DNA of 38,057 bases from assembly GCA_008017315.1 (NCBI GenBank), contig SSHE01000113.1, positions 1 through 38,057 of the forward strand, given 5' to 3'. A program made the translations under genes and the position numbers. Shown here in pieces: positions 7,062 through 17,240 of this stretch. Under the pieces are notes generated by a model, which was given only the letters and a program-made list of their open reading frames with translations, was not told where the DNA came from and ran no database searches. The first letter of the stretch is position 1. Each line of letters starts with the position of its first letter. Source of the DNA: Acinetobacter sp. GTDB taxonomy: Bacteria; Pseudomonadota; Gammaproteobacteria; Pseudomonadales; Moraxellaceae.

Positions 7062-9785
7062 ATGGCTTTTTATGGTGATACAGATTGCTTGGAAACACAG
7101 GAATGGCAGGATGCCTTTGATGCCGTAATTGAACACATGGGTTCAGAACGGGCTGCATTTTTATTACAGACTTTGTATCAGCGTGCGATTGCCAAGCATG
7201 TGCCGATTCAACGATTAAATACCCATTATATCAATACGATAGCGGTCAATGATGAACCTGTGATGTCAGGTGATGCCGATATGGAGCGGCGGATTCGTGC
7301 ATTGATTCGTTGGAATGCCTTGGCAATGGTCTTACGTGCCAATAAACAGGATGATTTGGGTGGTCATCTGGCGACGTTTGCCTCAAGCGCAACATTGTAT
7401 GATGTCGGTTTTAATCATTTTTTTCGTGCACCGAATGCCAGTTTTGGTGGGGATATGATTTATTATCAAGGGCATTCTGCTCCTGGGATTTATGCACGCT
7501 CTTTTTTGGAGGGACGTTTAAGCGAACAACAACTGGATAATTTTCGTCGTGAAATTGAGGGCAATGGTTTACCGAGCTATCCACATCCGTATTTATTGCC
7601 TGATTATTGGCAGTTCCCAACTGTGTCGATGGGCTTAGGTCCGATTATGTCGATTTATCAAGCACATATTCAAAAATATCTGATGAATCGTAAGCTGCTC
7701 AAGCAGGAAGATCGCAAAGTCTGGGCATTTTTGGGCGATGGGGAAATGGATGAACCTGAAAGTTTGGGGGCGATTTCGTTGGCAGGTCGGGAAAAGCTGG
7801 ATAATCTGATTTGGGTGATTAACTGTAATTTGCAGCGTTTGGATGGTCCTGTACGAGGCAATGGCAAGATTATTCAGGAGTTGGAGTCCATTTTTCGTGG
7901 TGCTGGTTGGCGTGTCATTAAGGTCATTTGGGGGCGGCATTGGGATCCATTGCTGGCACAGGATAAATCAGGGGCATTAAAAGCACGTATGAATGAGGCT
8001 GTGGATGGTGATTATCAGCGTTATCAAGTCAAAGGTGGGGCGTATGCCCGTCAGCATTTCTTTGGTCGGTATCCTGAAACTGCCCAATTAGTCGAGAATT
8101 TGAGTGATGCAGACATTGATAATTTAAATCGTGGTGGTCATGATCCGTATAAGGTTTTTGCGGCGTATGCCGAAGCGGTAAAAACGGATGGTCAGCCGAC
8201 GGTGATTTTGGCCAAAACAGTCAAAGGCTATGGGTTGTCACAAGAAGCGGAGGGTATCAATAAAACTCATCAAATCAAAAAATTACCGATTGAAGCATTA
8301 AAATATTTTCGGGATAGATTTAACCTACCTTTTGTGGATGAGCAATTAGAGCAGTTGCCATTTTATCGCCCTGCGGAAAATTCACCTGAATTGAAATATA
8401 TGAAAGCCCGTCGGGAAGCATTGGGTGGTTATTTGCCACATCGTCGTAAGGAAAGTCAGACTTTGGCGATTCCTGAACTTTCAGCTTTTGACGCGGTGTT
8501 GCAAGGTAGTGCTGATAAAGCCTATTCGACCACCATGATGATGGTACGCCTGATTTCCATATTATTAAAAAATCCTGAAATTAAAGATAGCGTTGTGCCG
8601 ATTGTGCCTGATGAGGCACGTACGTTTGGTTTGGAGGGAATGTTTCGCCAACTTGGAATTTATGCTGCATCTGGGCAAAACTATACCCCTGAAGACAATG
8701 AACAGTTAATGAGTTATCGTGAAGCAATAGATGGTCACATGTTACAAGAGGGTATTAATGAAGCTGGGGCGATGAGTGCATGGACAGCATTGGCGACCAG
8801 TTATTCCACCAATGATTTACCGATGATTCCGATGTATATGTATTACTCGATGTTTGGTTTTCAACGGATTGGTGATTTGGCTTGGGCGGCTGGTGATGCA
8901 CAGGCACAGGGCTTTTTGCTTGGGGCGACCGCAGGACGTACCACCTTAAATGGTGAAGGTTTGCAGCATCAGGATGGACATTCACACATTCTGGCAGGCA
9001 CGATAGCCAACTGTGTCAGCTATGACCCTTGTTTTGCTTATGAATTGGCAGTGATTGTGCATGATGGTCTAAAACGTATGTATGTCCATCAAGAACGGAT
9101 CTTTTATTATTTGACTCTAATGAATGAAAATTATCAACATCCAGCCATGCCACAAGGTGTAGAAGAAGGCATTAAACGTGGGTTGTATCTGCTGGAACAG
9201 GATGAAAAAGCCACCGTACAGCTCTTGGGTTCAGGCGTGATTCTACGTGAAGTACAAAAAGCGGCCAAAATCTTACGGGATGAATACCAGATTTATAGCA
9301 ATGTCTGGAGTGTAACCAGTTTTAATGAACTGGCTCGTGATGGCATGGCATGTGAAGAATATAACCGCAAGCACCCATTAGCGGATAATGCACAAGAAAG
9401 TTGGGTATCACAGCAATTACGTCCGTATGCAGGTATTGTCGTTGCTGCTACGGACCATATTCGTTTGTATAGTGAGCAGATACGGGCGTATTTGCCTGAA
9501 GGTCGTCCGTTTGTCGCATTGGGTACAGATGGCTATGGACGCTCCGATACTCGGGAAAATCTGAGAAGTTATTTTGAAGTTGATGCGGCACATATTGTCG
9601 TAGCAACTTTGAAAAAACTGGCGGATGAGGGAGAAGTAGAAAACCGTCTGGTTAAGGATGCGATTTCTAGCCTAGAAATTGATATTGATCGACCATCGGC
9701 ATGGAAGCCACAGCAACATGCAACCATTCAGGATGTTGCCCAATATATTGAACAATCGGTATCAGGTGGGGAGCAAGCAGAATGA
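7062..9785 (+). CDS. aceE: Pyruvate dehydrogenase E1 component (homodimeric type)
   Basis: AceE decarboxylates pyruvate with thiamine diphosphate and passes the acetyl group to the lipoyl arm of E2, feeding acetyl-CoA into the TCA cycle. The 907 residues match the single-chain E1 of gammaproteobacteria. The thiamine-binding motif runs from GDG at 225-227 to NCN at 254-256. The active-site segment YYQGHSAPG is near residue 134-142. Further conserved stretches are GDLAWAAGDAQAQGF and LNGEGLQHQDGHSH. The start is supported by AAGGGTG just upstream. The stop overlaps the aceF ATG (ATGA), so translation is probably coupled. The third enzyme, E3 (lpd), is not in the window. Confidence 0.98.
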   Translation: MAFYGDTDCLETQEWQDAFDAVIEHMGSERAAFLLQTLYQRAIAKHVPIQRLNTHYINTIAVNDEPVMSGDADMERRIRALIRWNALAMVLRANKQDDLGGHLATFASSATLYDVGFNHFFRAPNASFGGDMIYYQGHSAPGIYARSFLEGRLSEQQLDNFRREIEGNGLPSYPHPYLLPDYWQFPTVSMGLGPIMSIYQAHIQKYLMNRKLLKQEDRKVWAFLGDGEMDEPESLGAISLAGREKLDNLIWVINCNLQRLDGPVRGNGKIIQELESIFRGAGWRVIKVIWGRHWDPLLAQDKSGALKARMNEAVDGDYQRYQVKGGAYARQHFFGRYPETAQLVENLSDADIDNLNRGGHDPYKVFAAYAEAVKTDGQPTVILAKTVKGYGLSQEAEGINKTHQIKKLPIEALKYFRDRFNLPFVDEQLEQLPFYRPAENSPELKYMKARREALGGYLPHRRKESQTLAIPELSAFDAVLQGSADKAYSTTMMMVRLISILLKNPEIKDSVVPIVPDEARTFGLEGMFRQLGIYAASGQNYTPEDNEQLMSYREAIDGHMLQEGINEAGAMSAWTALATSYSTNDLPMIPMYMYYSMFGFQRIGDLAWAAGDAQAQGFLLGATAGRTTLNGEGLQHQDGHSHILAGTIANCVSYDPCFAYELAVIVHDGLKRMYVHQERIFYYLTLMNENYQHPAMPQGVEEGIKRGLYLLEQDEKATVQLLGSGVILREVQKAAKILRDEYQIYSNVWSVTSFNELARDGMACEEYNRKHPLADNAQESWVSQQLRPYAGIVVAATDHIRLYSEQIRAYLPEGRPFVALGTDGYGRSDTRENLRSYFEVDAAHIVVATLKKLADEGEVENRLVKDAISSLEIDIDRPSAWKPQQHATIQDVAQYIEQSVSGGEQAE

Positions 9786-11092
9786 AGATGACAACACCTG
9801 ATATTGGAGTAGAAAAAGCGGTTGTTTCAGAAATTTTGGTCAAAGTTGGTGATGTCATTGCCGAAAATGATGGGATTGTCTTACTAGAATCGGATAAGGC
9901 TTCGGTTGAAGTACCGAGTAGCATGGCTGGTGAAGTGGTAGAGATTACAGTAAAACAAGGCGATGTGGTCAAGGAAGGCGTTGTTCTGATGACGATAAAG
10001 CCAGCTTCTATCGAACAGCCTACACCCACTACCACAGCCATCTCAACGACACTTGAAGTTGCACCAGCACAGGTAGAAATTGTCGCTTCGACAAAGGCGG
10101 GAGCTTTACCAGCACAATCTCAGCCGATGACACACATTCTCCCGACGACAATTGATCACGTACATCAACTCACCACTGAACAGCAAGCCGCCAATGCTAG
10201 TGTCTATGCAGGCCCTGCCGTGCGTCAGTTGGCACGTGAACTAGGGGTTATCCTTACCGAAGTTCAGGCAACAGGAATGAATGGTCGAATTGTTAAGGAT
10301 GATGTCTTTGCCTATGTAAAATCTCGTTTAAATCAGCCTACAGCAACGGCACTTGCTACGGTTGCAGGCTTGCCAGCACTACCTGATTTTTCGGCGTTTG
10401 GTGGCGGTGAAATTCAGACCTTAACACGCTTGCAACAAGTATCTATTCCACAGTTATCGCTGAATAATCTTATTCCACAGGTGACACAATTTGATTTGGC
10501 AGACATTACCGAACTAGAAGCGTGGCGTAATGAATTAAAAACCGACTTTAAGAAACAGGGCGTGAGCTTGACCATTTTGGCTTTTATGGTCAAAGTGACC
10601 GCCTATTTGCTCAAAGAGGAACGCTATTTTGCGGCACATCTCATGGATGACCAAAAATCGGTATTGTTACGCCATGAGATTCATATCGGGATTGCGGTAG
10701 CAACCGAAGATGGTTTAATTGTACCAGTATTGCGTCATCCTGAGCAAAAATCTATTCGACAGATTGCACAGGAGTTGGCTGAACTGAGTCAGAAAGCACG
10801 AGATAAAAAACTCAACCCGAAAGATTTACAGGGGGCAAATTTTACCCTGACCAGTTTGGGCAGTATTGGTGGTACAGCGTTTACCCCATTGGTGAATTTC
10901 CCACAAGTGGCGATTTTGGGCATTTCACCTGCAACCATGCAACCTGTTTGGAATGGTCAAGATTTTGAACCACGTTTGCTGCTGCCTTTGTCATTGTCTT
11001 ATGACCATCGAGTGATTAATGGCGTGGATGCGGCACGGTTCACCCATAAATTAACCTTATTACTCAAAGATATACGAAAAATTCTATTGTAA
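9782..11092 (+). CDS. aceF: Pyruvate dehydrogenase E2 (dihydrolipoamide acetyltransferase), one lipoyl domain
   Basis: E2 carries the acetyl group on lipoyl-lysine to CoA and forms the core of the pyruvate dehydrogenase complex. The 436 residues contain one lipoyl domain (about 1-75; lipoylated Lys39 in ESDKASVEVPS), an Ala/Pro/Thr-rich linker, a peripheral-subunit-binding domain (about 140-180, from AGPAVRQLARELG to GRIVKDDV) and the catalytic domain, with the DHR motif in SLSYDHRVINGVDAARF near the end. E. coli AceF has three lipoyl domains and about 630 residues, so this is a short form. The start overlaps the aceE stop. The first four residues (MKMT) precede the lipoyl strand directly, so no domain is hidden upstream in this frame. 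Confidence 0.96.
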   Translation: MKMTTPDIGVEKAVVSEILVKVGDVIAENDGIVLLESDKASVEVPSSMAGEVVEITVKQGDVVKEGVVLMTIKPASIEQPTPTTTAISTTLEVAPAQVEIVASTKAGALPAQSQPMTHILPTTIDHVHQLTTEQQAANASVYAGPAVRQLARELGVILTEVQATGMNGRIVKDDVFAYVKSRLNQPTATALATVAGLPALPDFSAFGGGEIQTLTRLQQVSIPQLSLNNLIPQVTQFDLADITELEAWRNELKTDFKKQGVSLTILAFMVKVTAYLLKEERYFAAHLMDDQKSVLLRHEIHIGIAVATEDGLIVPVLRHPEQKSIRQIAQELAELSQKARDKKLNPKDLQGANFTLTSLGSIGGTAFTPLVNFPQVAILGISPATMQPVWNGQDFEPRLLLPLSLSYDHRVINGVDAARFTHKLTLLLKDIRKILL

Positions 11093-11122
11093 ATTGATGA
11101 GTGTAATTATTAAATTGATTTT

Positions 11123-11165
11123 TTGGATAAGATTGTAATTTATTATCGTTTTATCCAATTTTTAC
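11123..11165 (+). terminator. Likely terminator after aceEF
   Basis: An 8-bp stem TTGGATAA / TTATCCAA with a 20-nt loop is followed by TTTTTA, starting 30 bp after the aceF stop. The large loop makes it weaker than the other terminators here. The rest of the 242-bp gap before the MBL gene is AT-rich and holds a 10-mer (TGATTTATAG) repeated twice. Confidence 0.5.
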
Positions 11166-11334
11166 TTTAGGTAGTGACTTGATTTATAGATATAAAAAAA
11201 TTCATAAAAACCAAGTAAAAAGGTCTGATTTATAGATTTTTGATAAGATATGAGTGTCTTTGAGATTCGTCCATTGTGTTTTTAGTCTAATCCTATTATT
11301 TTTGTAGGAATATTTTTAATTTTTCTATTTTATT

Positions 11335-12132
11335 ATGGCTTTGGATCGTACCACCTCTCAAGTTTTATATGATGATGGCAATCACAAATGTATCGCTTTT
11401 ACCAGTTTGGTGAAAGGTGAAGGTGTGCAGGCCAATCAATTTTTGATTATTCATGGCAAACATGCTGCCGTACTCGATCCAGGTGGTGATTTAACTTATA
11501 CACCCTTGACGCTGGAATTAAGTAAGTATGTTCGTCTGAATGAATTGGAATATGTGATTGCGTCACATCAAGACCCTGATATTATTACGTCGATGCCACG
11601 TTGGTTAATTTATACACAAGCTAAGGTGGTTGCATCGAAATTGTGGGCGAGATTTTTACCGCATTTAAATTCGGCATTTACCAGTGATCGTATGCAAGGT
11701 GGTTGGTTGGAGCGTTTGATTGAATTGCCTGATGAGGGTGCAAATATTCCGATGGGGGATGCGGTGATTAAGGCCGTGCCTGCTCATTTCTTGCACTCAG
11801 TCGGGAATTTTCAGTTTTACGACCCGATTGCTAAGATTTTATTTTCGGGGGATATGGGGGCTTCTATCGTACAAGATGCCAATGCACCGATTGTTGATTT
11901 TGAAGCACATACGTATAAGATGCGTGGTTTTCATCAGCGTTATATGTGTTCTAACCGTGTGATTCGTTTGTGGGTCAATATGGTACGGGAAATGGACGTA
12001 GAAATGATTGTGCCACAACATGGTACGCCATTTATTGGTAAAGATATGGTCAATGAATTTTTGAACTGGATTGAGCGTTTGGAATGTGGGATTGATTTAT
12101 TTAATCAAAACTCATTCCGTTGCCCACAATAA
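11335..12132 (+). CDS. MBL-fold oxygen-binding di-iron (ODP-type) protein
   Basis: This 265-residue metallo-beta-lactamase-fold protein matches the stand-alone oxygen-binding di-iron domain related to flavodiiron proteins. Predicted metal ligands are His78, Asp80 and Asp82 (ASHQDPDII), a His at 151 or 154 (PAHFLHS), Asp173 (FSGDMGAS) and His229 (VPQHG). The first motif lacks the Glu and the final His of the canonical HxExDH site, which is typical of this sub-group rather than a sign of decay. There is no flavodoxin or rubredoxin domain, so electrons must come from elsewhere; a role in O2, NO or redox sensing is inference. No clear ribosome binding site precedes ATG 11335. A damaged copy of its 3' end lies at 13620-13757. 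Confidence 0.8.
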   Translation: MALDRTTSQVLYDDGNHKCIAFTSLVKGEGVQANQFLIIHGKHAAVLDPGGDLTYTPLTLELSKYVRLNELEYVIASHQDPDIITSMPRWLIYTQAKVVASKLWARFLPHLNSAFTSDRMQGGWLERLIELPDEGANIPMGDAVIKAVPAHFLHSVGNFQFYDPIAKILFSGDMGASIVQDANAPIVDFEAHTYKMRGFHQRYMCSNRVIRLWVNMVREMDVEMIVPQHGTPFIGKDMVNEFLNWIERLECGIDLFNQNSFRCPQ

Positions 12133-12194
12133 ATCCGTATTTGCCATCATAAAAAAATTTTTTGTGATGGCAAAATATCAGCAGAACCAATAAA
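12111..12194. repeat. Direct repeat copy 1 (MBL 3' end plus flank)
   Basis: The last 22 bases of the MBL gene and the following 62 bases reappear at 13673-13757 with only a few substitutions and one length change in the terminator loop. Together the two copies bracket the reverse-strand AAA ATPase gene. Confidence 0.9.
12140..12174. terminator. Bidirectional terminator between the MBL and ATPase genes
   Basis: A perfect 10-bp stem TTTGCCATCA / TGATGGCAAA encloses A7/T6 tracts that can extend the pairing. It begins 8 bp after the MBL stop codon and also lies downstream of the convergent ATPase gene, so it can serve both. Confidence 0.75.
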
Positions 12195-12288
12195 GTGGCT
12201 TAAAGTCGCCAATATTTTCCTCTTTGGCTTGGTATAACCTCGTATTCGCTGTTTGGTTTTATGATGCCACTACAAGTTTGGTGTGAGA

Positions 12289-13512
12289 TTAAGAAAGCAA
12301 CCAATCTAAAGCGTTTATCTTAATGATACCGTTATAGTTGGCTTGTGTGCCAATAGTATCTAGCGTCAGTAGATATTTTGGATAGTTATCGGCAATTTTT
12401 TGTAATGGGCGTAATTCTCTGGCGAGAGTATCTTCATTTAAAGTTTCTAATGCCACTTGGTAATAGCTTAAGTTTTGTAAGGTATCGACAGCAACAAAAT
12501 CAATTTCATATTCATCAACTCGTCCAACATAAACGGTATAACCTCGTCTGAGTAATTCTAAATAAATGACATTCTCTAAAATATGCCCTTGGTCGGCATT
12601 GGCATCAGGTAACATAATGTGCCGTAGCCCAACATCAACCAAATAGTATTTTTCAGAGGATTGTAGTAATTCACGCCCACGGACTTTAAATTGTGCTGCA
12701 CTATAAAATAGCAAACTGTCCTGTAAGCCTTGGATATAGCGTTTTACCGTTTCAAATGAAATTTTTACCCCTGCAGAAACAAAGGTGTTTTTGATTTTAT
12801 TGATGGATATTATCGAACCTGTAACACTGGCTAAATATCGGCTGATACGTTCTAGTGCATTGACATCAGCTGTATTTAAACGAGGAATGACATCTTTAAA
12901 CATAATGCTAGCATATACCGATTGCAGATAATCATAACGTTCCTGTTGATTATGCATCGTTAGGGCATAAGGGAAACTACTGTAGTTGTACATTGTGTAC
13001 AAATTTTGTAGGGATAATTGTTGAATAGCTGGATTATGTACATCATGCCATTGCTTAAATTCTCGAAAAGATAGCGGTAAAATATGTTGTTCGATATAAC
13101 GTCCCGTCAATAGGGTCGCCAGCTCACCACTTAAAAAGAATGCGTTTGAGCCTGTGATGTATAAATCGATATAATCACGCACATATAAAGAATCTACCAC
13201 TTTTTCAAATTGTGCAACATGCTGAATTTCATCTAAAAAAATATAATTTTTTGTATTTTGATTCACTTTGGACAGCACATAATCGTGTAGCTTGTGATAG
13301 TCGGTGAGTGCTTCAAATTCTAACATTTCAAAATTGATGGCAATGATGTTTTCGGGTTGTACGCCTTGTGCGTGTAAATCCTGCTGAAACATCGTCAATA
13401 AGGTTGATTTTCCTGCACGGCGTACGCCTGAGAGTACCTTGATGACATCACGATCTCGCCATGTATGTAAAAATTGGAGATAAGCATCACGACGAATTGT
13501 TTTTTTTATCAT
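12289..13512 (-). CDS. AAA (AAA_14) ATPase with DUF4143 domain
   Basis: I place the start at 13512 (MIKKTIRRDAYLQF; 407 residues). An upstream in-frame ATG (13590) would add 26 residues translated through a palindromic promoter. Walker A is GVRRAGKST (29-37), Walker B IFLDEIQ (91-97), and the sensor-like segment ITGSNAFFLSGE is at 119-130. A C-terminal DUF4143 region follows, ending with a PD-(D/E)xK-like patch (EYEIDFVAVD). The family is common, patchily distributed and often in accessory DNA; its cellular role is unsettled. The gene is convergent to the MBL gene, lies between direct repeats of that gene's 3' end, and has its own palindromic promoter, so I read it as acquired DNA. No partner gene or antitoxin is visible. 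Confidence 0.85.
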   Translation of the reverse strand: MIKKTIRRDAYLQFLHTWRDRDVIKVLSGVRRAGKSTLLTMFQQDLHAQGVQPENIIAINFEMLEFEALTDYHKLHDYVLSKVNQNTKNYIFLDEIQHVAQFEKVVDSLYVRDYIDLYITGSNAFFLSGELATLLTGRYIEQHILPLSFREFKQWHDVHNPAIQQLSLQNLYTMYNYSSFPYALTMHNQQERYDYLQSVYASIMFKDVIPRLNTADVNALERISRYLASVTGSIISINKIKNTFVSAGVKISFETVKRYIQGLQDSLLFYSAAQFKVRGRELLQSSEKYYLVDVGLRHIMLPDANADQGHILENVIYLELLRRGYTVYVGRVDEYEIDFVAVDTLQNLSYYQVALETLNEDTLARELRPLQKIADNYPKYLLTLDTIGTQANYNGIIKINALDWLLS

Positions 13513-13570
13513 TTTCACATGTACTCTAAACTTTGTGTTGATTTTATCAAAGTTTAGAGTACATGTGAAA
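13513..13570 (-). repeat. Perfect 23-bp inverted repeat around the ATPase promoter
   Basis: The arms 13513-13535 and 13548-13570 are exact reverse complements with a 12-nt centre. Each arm contains ACATGT and the core GTTTAGAGT/ACTCTAAAC. The repeat ends one base before the ATPase start codon. It could be an operator for a dimeric regulator, or form an RNA hairpin if transcription starts further upstream. Confidence 0.92.
13541..13569 (-). promoter_or_regulatory. Putative ATPase promoter inside the inverted repeat
   Basis: On the minus strand TTCACA (13569-13564) is followed by exactly 17 bp and TAAAAT (13546-13541), each one mismatch from the sigma70 consensus. The -10 box sits at the centre of the 23-bp palindrome, so one arm covers the -35/spacer and the other covers +1 to the start codon. 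The leader would be about 20 nt, with only a weak AGAG as ribosome binding site. Confidence 0.55.
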
Positions 13571-13619
13571 TATATTTGGTTTTTGGTCAAGGTTTAGTAT
13601 CTAGCTTTGAATAATTAGT

Positions 13620-13757
13620 TGATGAGGGTGCAAATATTCCGATGAGGGATGCAGTGATTAAGGCTGTGCCTGCTCATTCCGTTGCCCACAATAAACCTGT
13701 ATTTGCCATCATAAGAATATATTTTTGTGATGGCAAAATATCAGCAGAACCAATAAA
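13620..13757 (+). pseudogene. Decayed, internally deleted copy of the MBL gene 3' end
   Basis: Bases 13620-13678 match MBL positions 11730-11788 (59 bp, three substitutions). Bases 13673-13757 match 12111-12194. The junction falls on CTCATT, which is present at both ends of the missing 328 bp in the intact gene (11783-11788 and 12111-12116). This is a microhomology deletion within a second MBL copy. It keeps the stop codon and the terminator hairpin (13702-13737) but no start or catalytic residues. It lies immediately upstream of the ATPase promoter region and is followed by the YkgJ-like gene. Confidence 0.9.
13702..13737. terminator. Second copy of the MBL terminator hairpin
   Basis: The same TTTGCCATCA / TGATGGCAAA stem as at 12140-12174 is kept, while the loop has diverged. 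The conserved stem with a changed loop suggests it still works or is recent. About 90 bp of AT-rich DNA without recognisable features follows before the YkgJ-like start. Confidence 0.6.
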
Positions 13758-13860
13758 AAACGTTGCTCTTATCAATAAAAACTACACATAAAAATATTGT
13801 CGATTTTTTAATTTTTCTCTAAAATTGCATCCCCAAAAATTAAAATATTTCGGATTTTCC

Positions 13861-14226
13861 ATGCTGACACAAGTTGCAAATGCGAACGCATGCTTGAGTT
13901 GTGGTGCATGTTGTACATTCTTTCGTGTGTCATTTTATTGGGCGGAAGCCGAACAGATGCCTGCGGATTATGTCGAGCATCTCACCCCTGTGTATTCTTG
14001 TATGAAAGGTACCAATCAGGCAACCCCTCGTTGTATTGCCTTGCAGGGAGAGGTGGGCAAGTCGGTCAGTTGTGGTATGTATGAACAACGTAGTTCCAGT
14101 TGTAAGGAAGTACAGATTGCCGATCATCAGTGCAATAAAGCACGTATCGCACATGGCATGATTCCGTTAATTGAGGTGAATTGTTCACCTTCACCCTCTC
14201 AGGATGATTATCCTCAGGTGTGTTGA
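13861..14226 (+). CDS. YkgJ-family zinc/iron cysteine-cluster protein
   Basis: This 121-residue protein starts at ATG 13861; a TTG at 13825 would add 12 residues and is less likely. The YkgJ/CxxCxxxCC cluster is visible as ACLSCGACCTFF (about 11-22), with later Cys in VYSCMKG, PRCIALQG, VSCGMYEQRSSSCKEV and HQCNKAR, the usual spacing of this family. Members are predicted to bind a metal ion or Fe-S cluster; their biochemical role is unknown. The gene is followed by 101 bp and guaB with its own promoter, so it is probably monocistronic. The ribosome binding site is poor. Confidence 0.85.
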   Translation: MLTQVANANACLSCGACCTFFRVSFYWAEAEQMPADYVEHLTPVYSCMKGTNQATPRCIALQGEVGKSVSCGMYEQRSSSCKEVQIADHQCNKARIAHGMIPLIEVNCSPSPSQDDYPQVC

Positions 14227-14269
14227 TGAGCAACAAGGACAGTAATAACATTATTTTCATCAGAGAAAA

Positions 14270-14298
14270 TGAAAATCGGTGCAAAATTTGTTTATAAT
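14270..14298 (+). promoter_or_regulatory. Putative guaB promoter
   Basis: A perfect TATAAT at 14293-14298 lies 30 bp before the guaB ATG, with a weak TGAAAA -35 element 17 bp upstream (14270-14275). I do not see a purine-responsive riboswitch in the short leader. Confidence 0.5.
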
Positions 14299-14300
14299 AA

Positions 14301-15794
<1,494 letters not shown>

Positions 15795-15817
15795 TGATTT
15801 TACGTTACTGTAAATAG

Positions 15818-15848
15818 ACAGCTATTCCTGATGGATAGCTGTTTTTTA
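15818..15848 (+). terminator. Intrinsic terminator after guaB
   Basis: The stem ACAGCTAT / ATAGCTGT extends inward by CC/GG across a one-base bulge, has a 4-nt TGAT loop, and is followed by TTTTTT. It starts 24 bp after the guaB stop. Confidence 0.85.
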
Positions 15849-15892
15849 TTGTAAAATTAGAAGTTGAACAGACAAAAATAAGTGAGTAGTGT

Positions 15893-17230
15893 ATGAATTA
15901 TTTTGGTACAGATGGGATTCGTGGCAAGTTTGGTCAAATGCCGATTACCCCTGAGTTTGCTTTAAAACTCGGTTTTGCCGCAGGGACTGTACTCAAACGT
16001 GAATACCCCAAGAAAAAGCCTATTGTGGTGATGGGTAAAGATACCCGTTTATCTGGTTATATTTTGGAAGCAGCATTACAAGCAGGTTTAAACTCGGCAG
16101 GTGTATATGTGCATCTCTTGGGACCTTTGCCAACGCCAGCGATTGCACATCTGACGCGTGCCTTACATGCCAATGCAGGCATTGTGATTTCGGCATCACA
16201 TAATCCTTATTTTGATAATGGGATTAAATTTTTCTCAAGTGAAGGTAAAAAACTACCTGATGAATTGCAAAATGCCATCAATGCTGAATTGGAAAAAGAG
16301 GTCATCATTACCGAACCGAATGAACTTGGTAAAAGTTTTCGGATCAAAGATGCACAGGGGCGTTATATCGAATTTTGTAAATCGACATTCCCTTATCATT
16401 TGAATTTGCAAGATTTTACCATTGTGATGGACTGCGCCAATGGTGCAGCGTATAGTGTTGCCCCTGCGGTTTTTCGTGAACTGGGTGCAAAAGTCATTAG
16501 CATATTTGATGAGCCTAATGGTTTAAATATCAATGATGATTGTGGTTCGACCCATCCTGAGAACCTACAACGTGCAGTGGTGAAGCACCAGGCGGATTTG
16601 GGGATTGCCTTTGATGGTGATGCCGATCGGGTGATGCTAGTAGATAAGCAAGGTCGCTTGATAGATGGAGATCATATCCTGTATATCCTCGCCACCAAAG
16701 CCAAGAAAAAACCGCATGGCATTGTGGGTACAGTGATGAGTAATATGGCACTGGAACTGGCCTTACAACAGGCAAACGTGCCATTTGTGCGTGCTGCGGT
16801 GGGTGATCGTTATGTCCTGCAAGCATTGGACGAAAATGGCTGGTTTATTGGTGGTGAGCCATCAGGTCATATTCTCACGTTAGATAAAAGCACCACAGGC
16901 GATGCGATTATTGCGGCATTGCAAGTGATGCGTGTGATGGTTGAACAGGAACAATCGTTGGATGAGCTGGTTAAAGATTTTAAATTGTTTCCACAAGTGC
17001 TAGAAAATGTACGTTTGGAACACATGATTGATCCATTCTCGGATTCGGTGATGCTGGCAGCATTTGAACAAGCTGAACAACAACTTAAAGGTCGTGGTCG
17101 TTTATTGATTCGTAAATCAGGTACTGAGCCTGTGATTCGAGTCATGGTCGAAGCCGATGATTTGGCAGAAGTACAGCAACTGGCTAAACATTTGGCACAA
17201 GTGATTCGTGAAAATGCGGTGATGGTATAG
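15893..17230 (+). CDS. glmM: Phosphoglucosamine mutase
   Basis: GlmM converts glucosamine-6-phosphate to glucosamine-1-phosphate, feeding UDP-GlcNAc for peptidoglycan and for the lipid A pathway that lpxC serves earlier in the window. The 445 residues show the phosphoserine loop [10 protein letters not shown] (Ser102), the Mg-binding loop [10 protein letters not shown] (Asp241, 243, 245), the sugar-specificity loop GGEPSGHIL and the phosphate-binding C-terminal loop [16 protein letters not shown]. The N-terminus [11 protein letters not shown] is canonical. It is followed only 10 bp later by pdxH, so the two are probably co-transcribed. Confidence 0.98.
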   Translation: MNYFGTDGIRGKFGQMPITPEFALKLGFAAGTVLKREYPKKKPIVVMGKDTRLSGYILEAALQAGLNSAGVYVHLLGPLPTPAIAHLTRALHANAGIVISASHNPYFDNGIKFFSSEGKKLPDELQNAINAELEKEVIITEPNELGKSFRIKDAQGRYIEFCKSTFPYHLNLQDFTIVMDCANGAAYSVAPAVFRELGAKVISIFDEPNGLNINDDCGSTHPENLQRAVVKHQADLGIAFDGDADRVMLVDKQGRLIDGDHILYILATKAKKKPHGIVGTVMSNMALELALQQANVPFVRAAVGDRYVLQALDENGWFIGGEPSGHILTLDKSTTGDAIIAALQVMRVMVEQEQSLDELVKDFKLFPQVLENVRLEHMIDPFSDSVMLAAFEQAEQQLKGRGRLLIRKSGTEPVIRVMVEADDLAEVQQLAKHLAQVIRENAVMV

Positions 17231-17240
17231 AGGGAAAATC

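Noticed and set aside
7411..8985. Reverse-strand ORFs within aceE
   Set aside because: They lie wholly inside a strongly conserved gene on the other strand and show no domain or start signal.
13513..13590. 26-residue N-terminal extension of the AAA/DUF4143 protein
   Set aside because: It would be translated through the palindromic promoter; the conserved protein begins at 13512.
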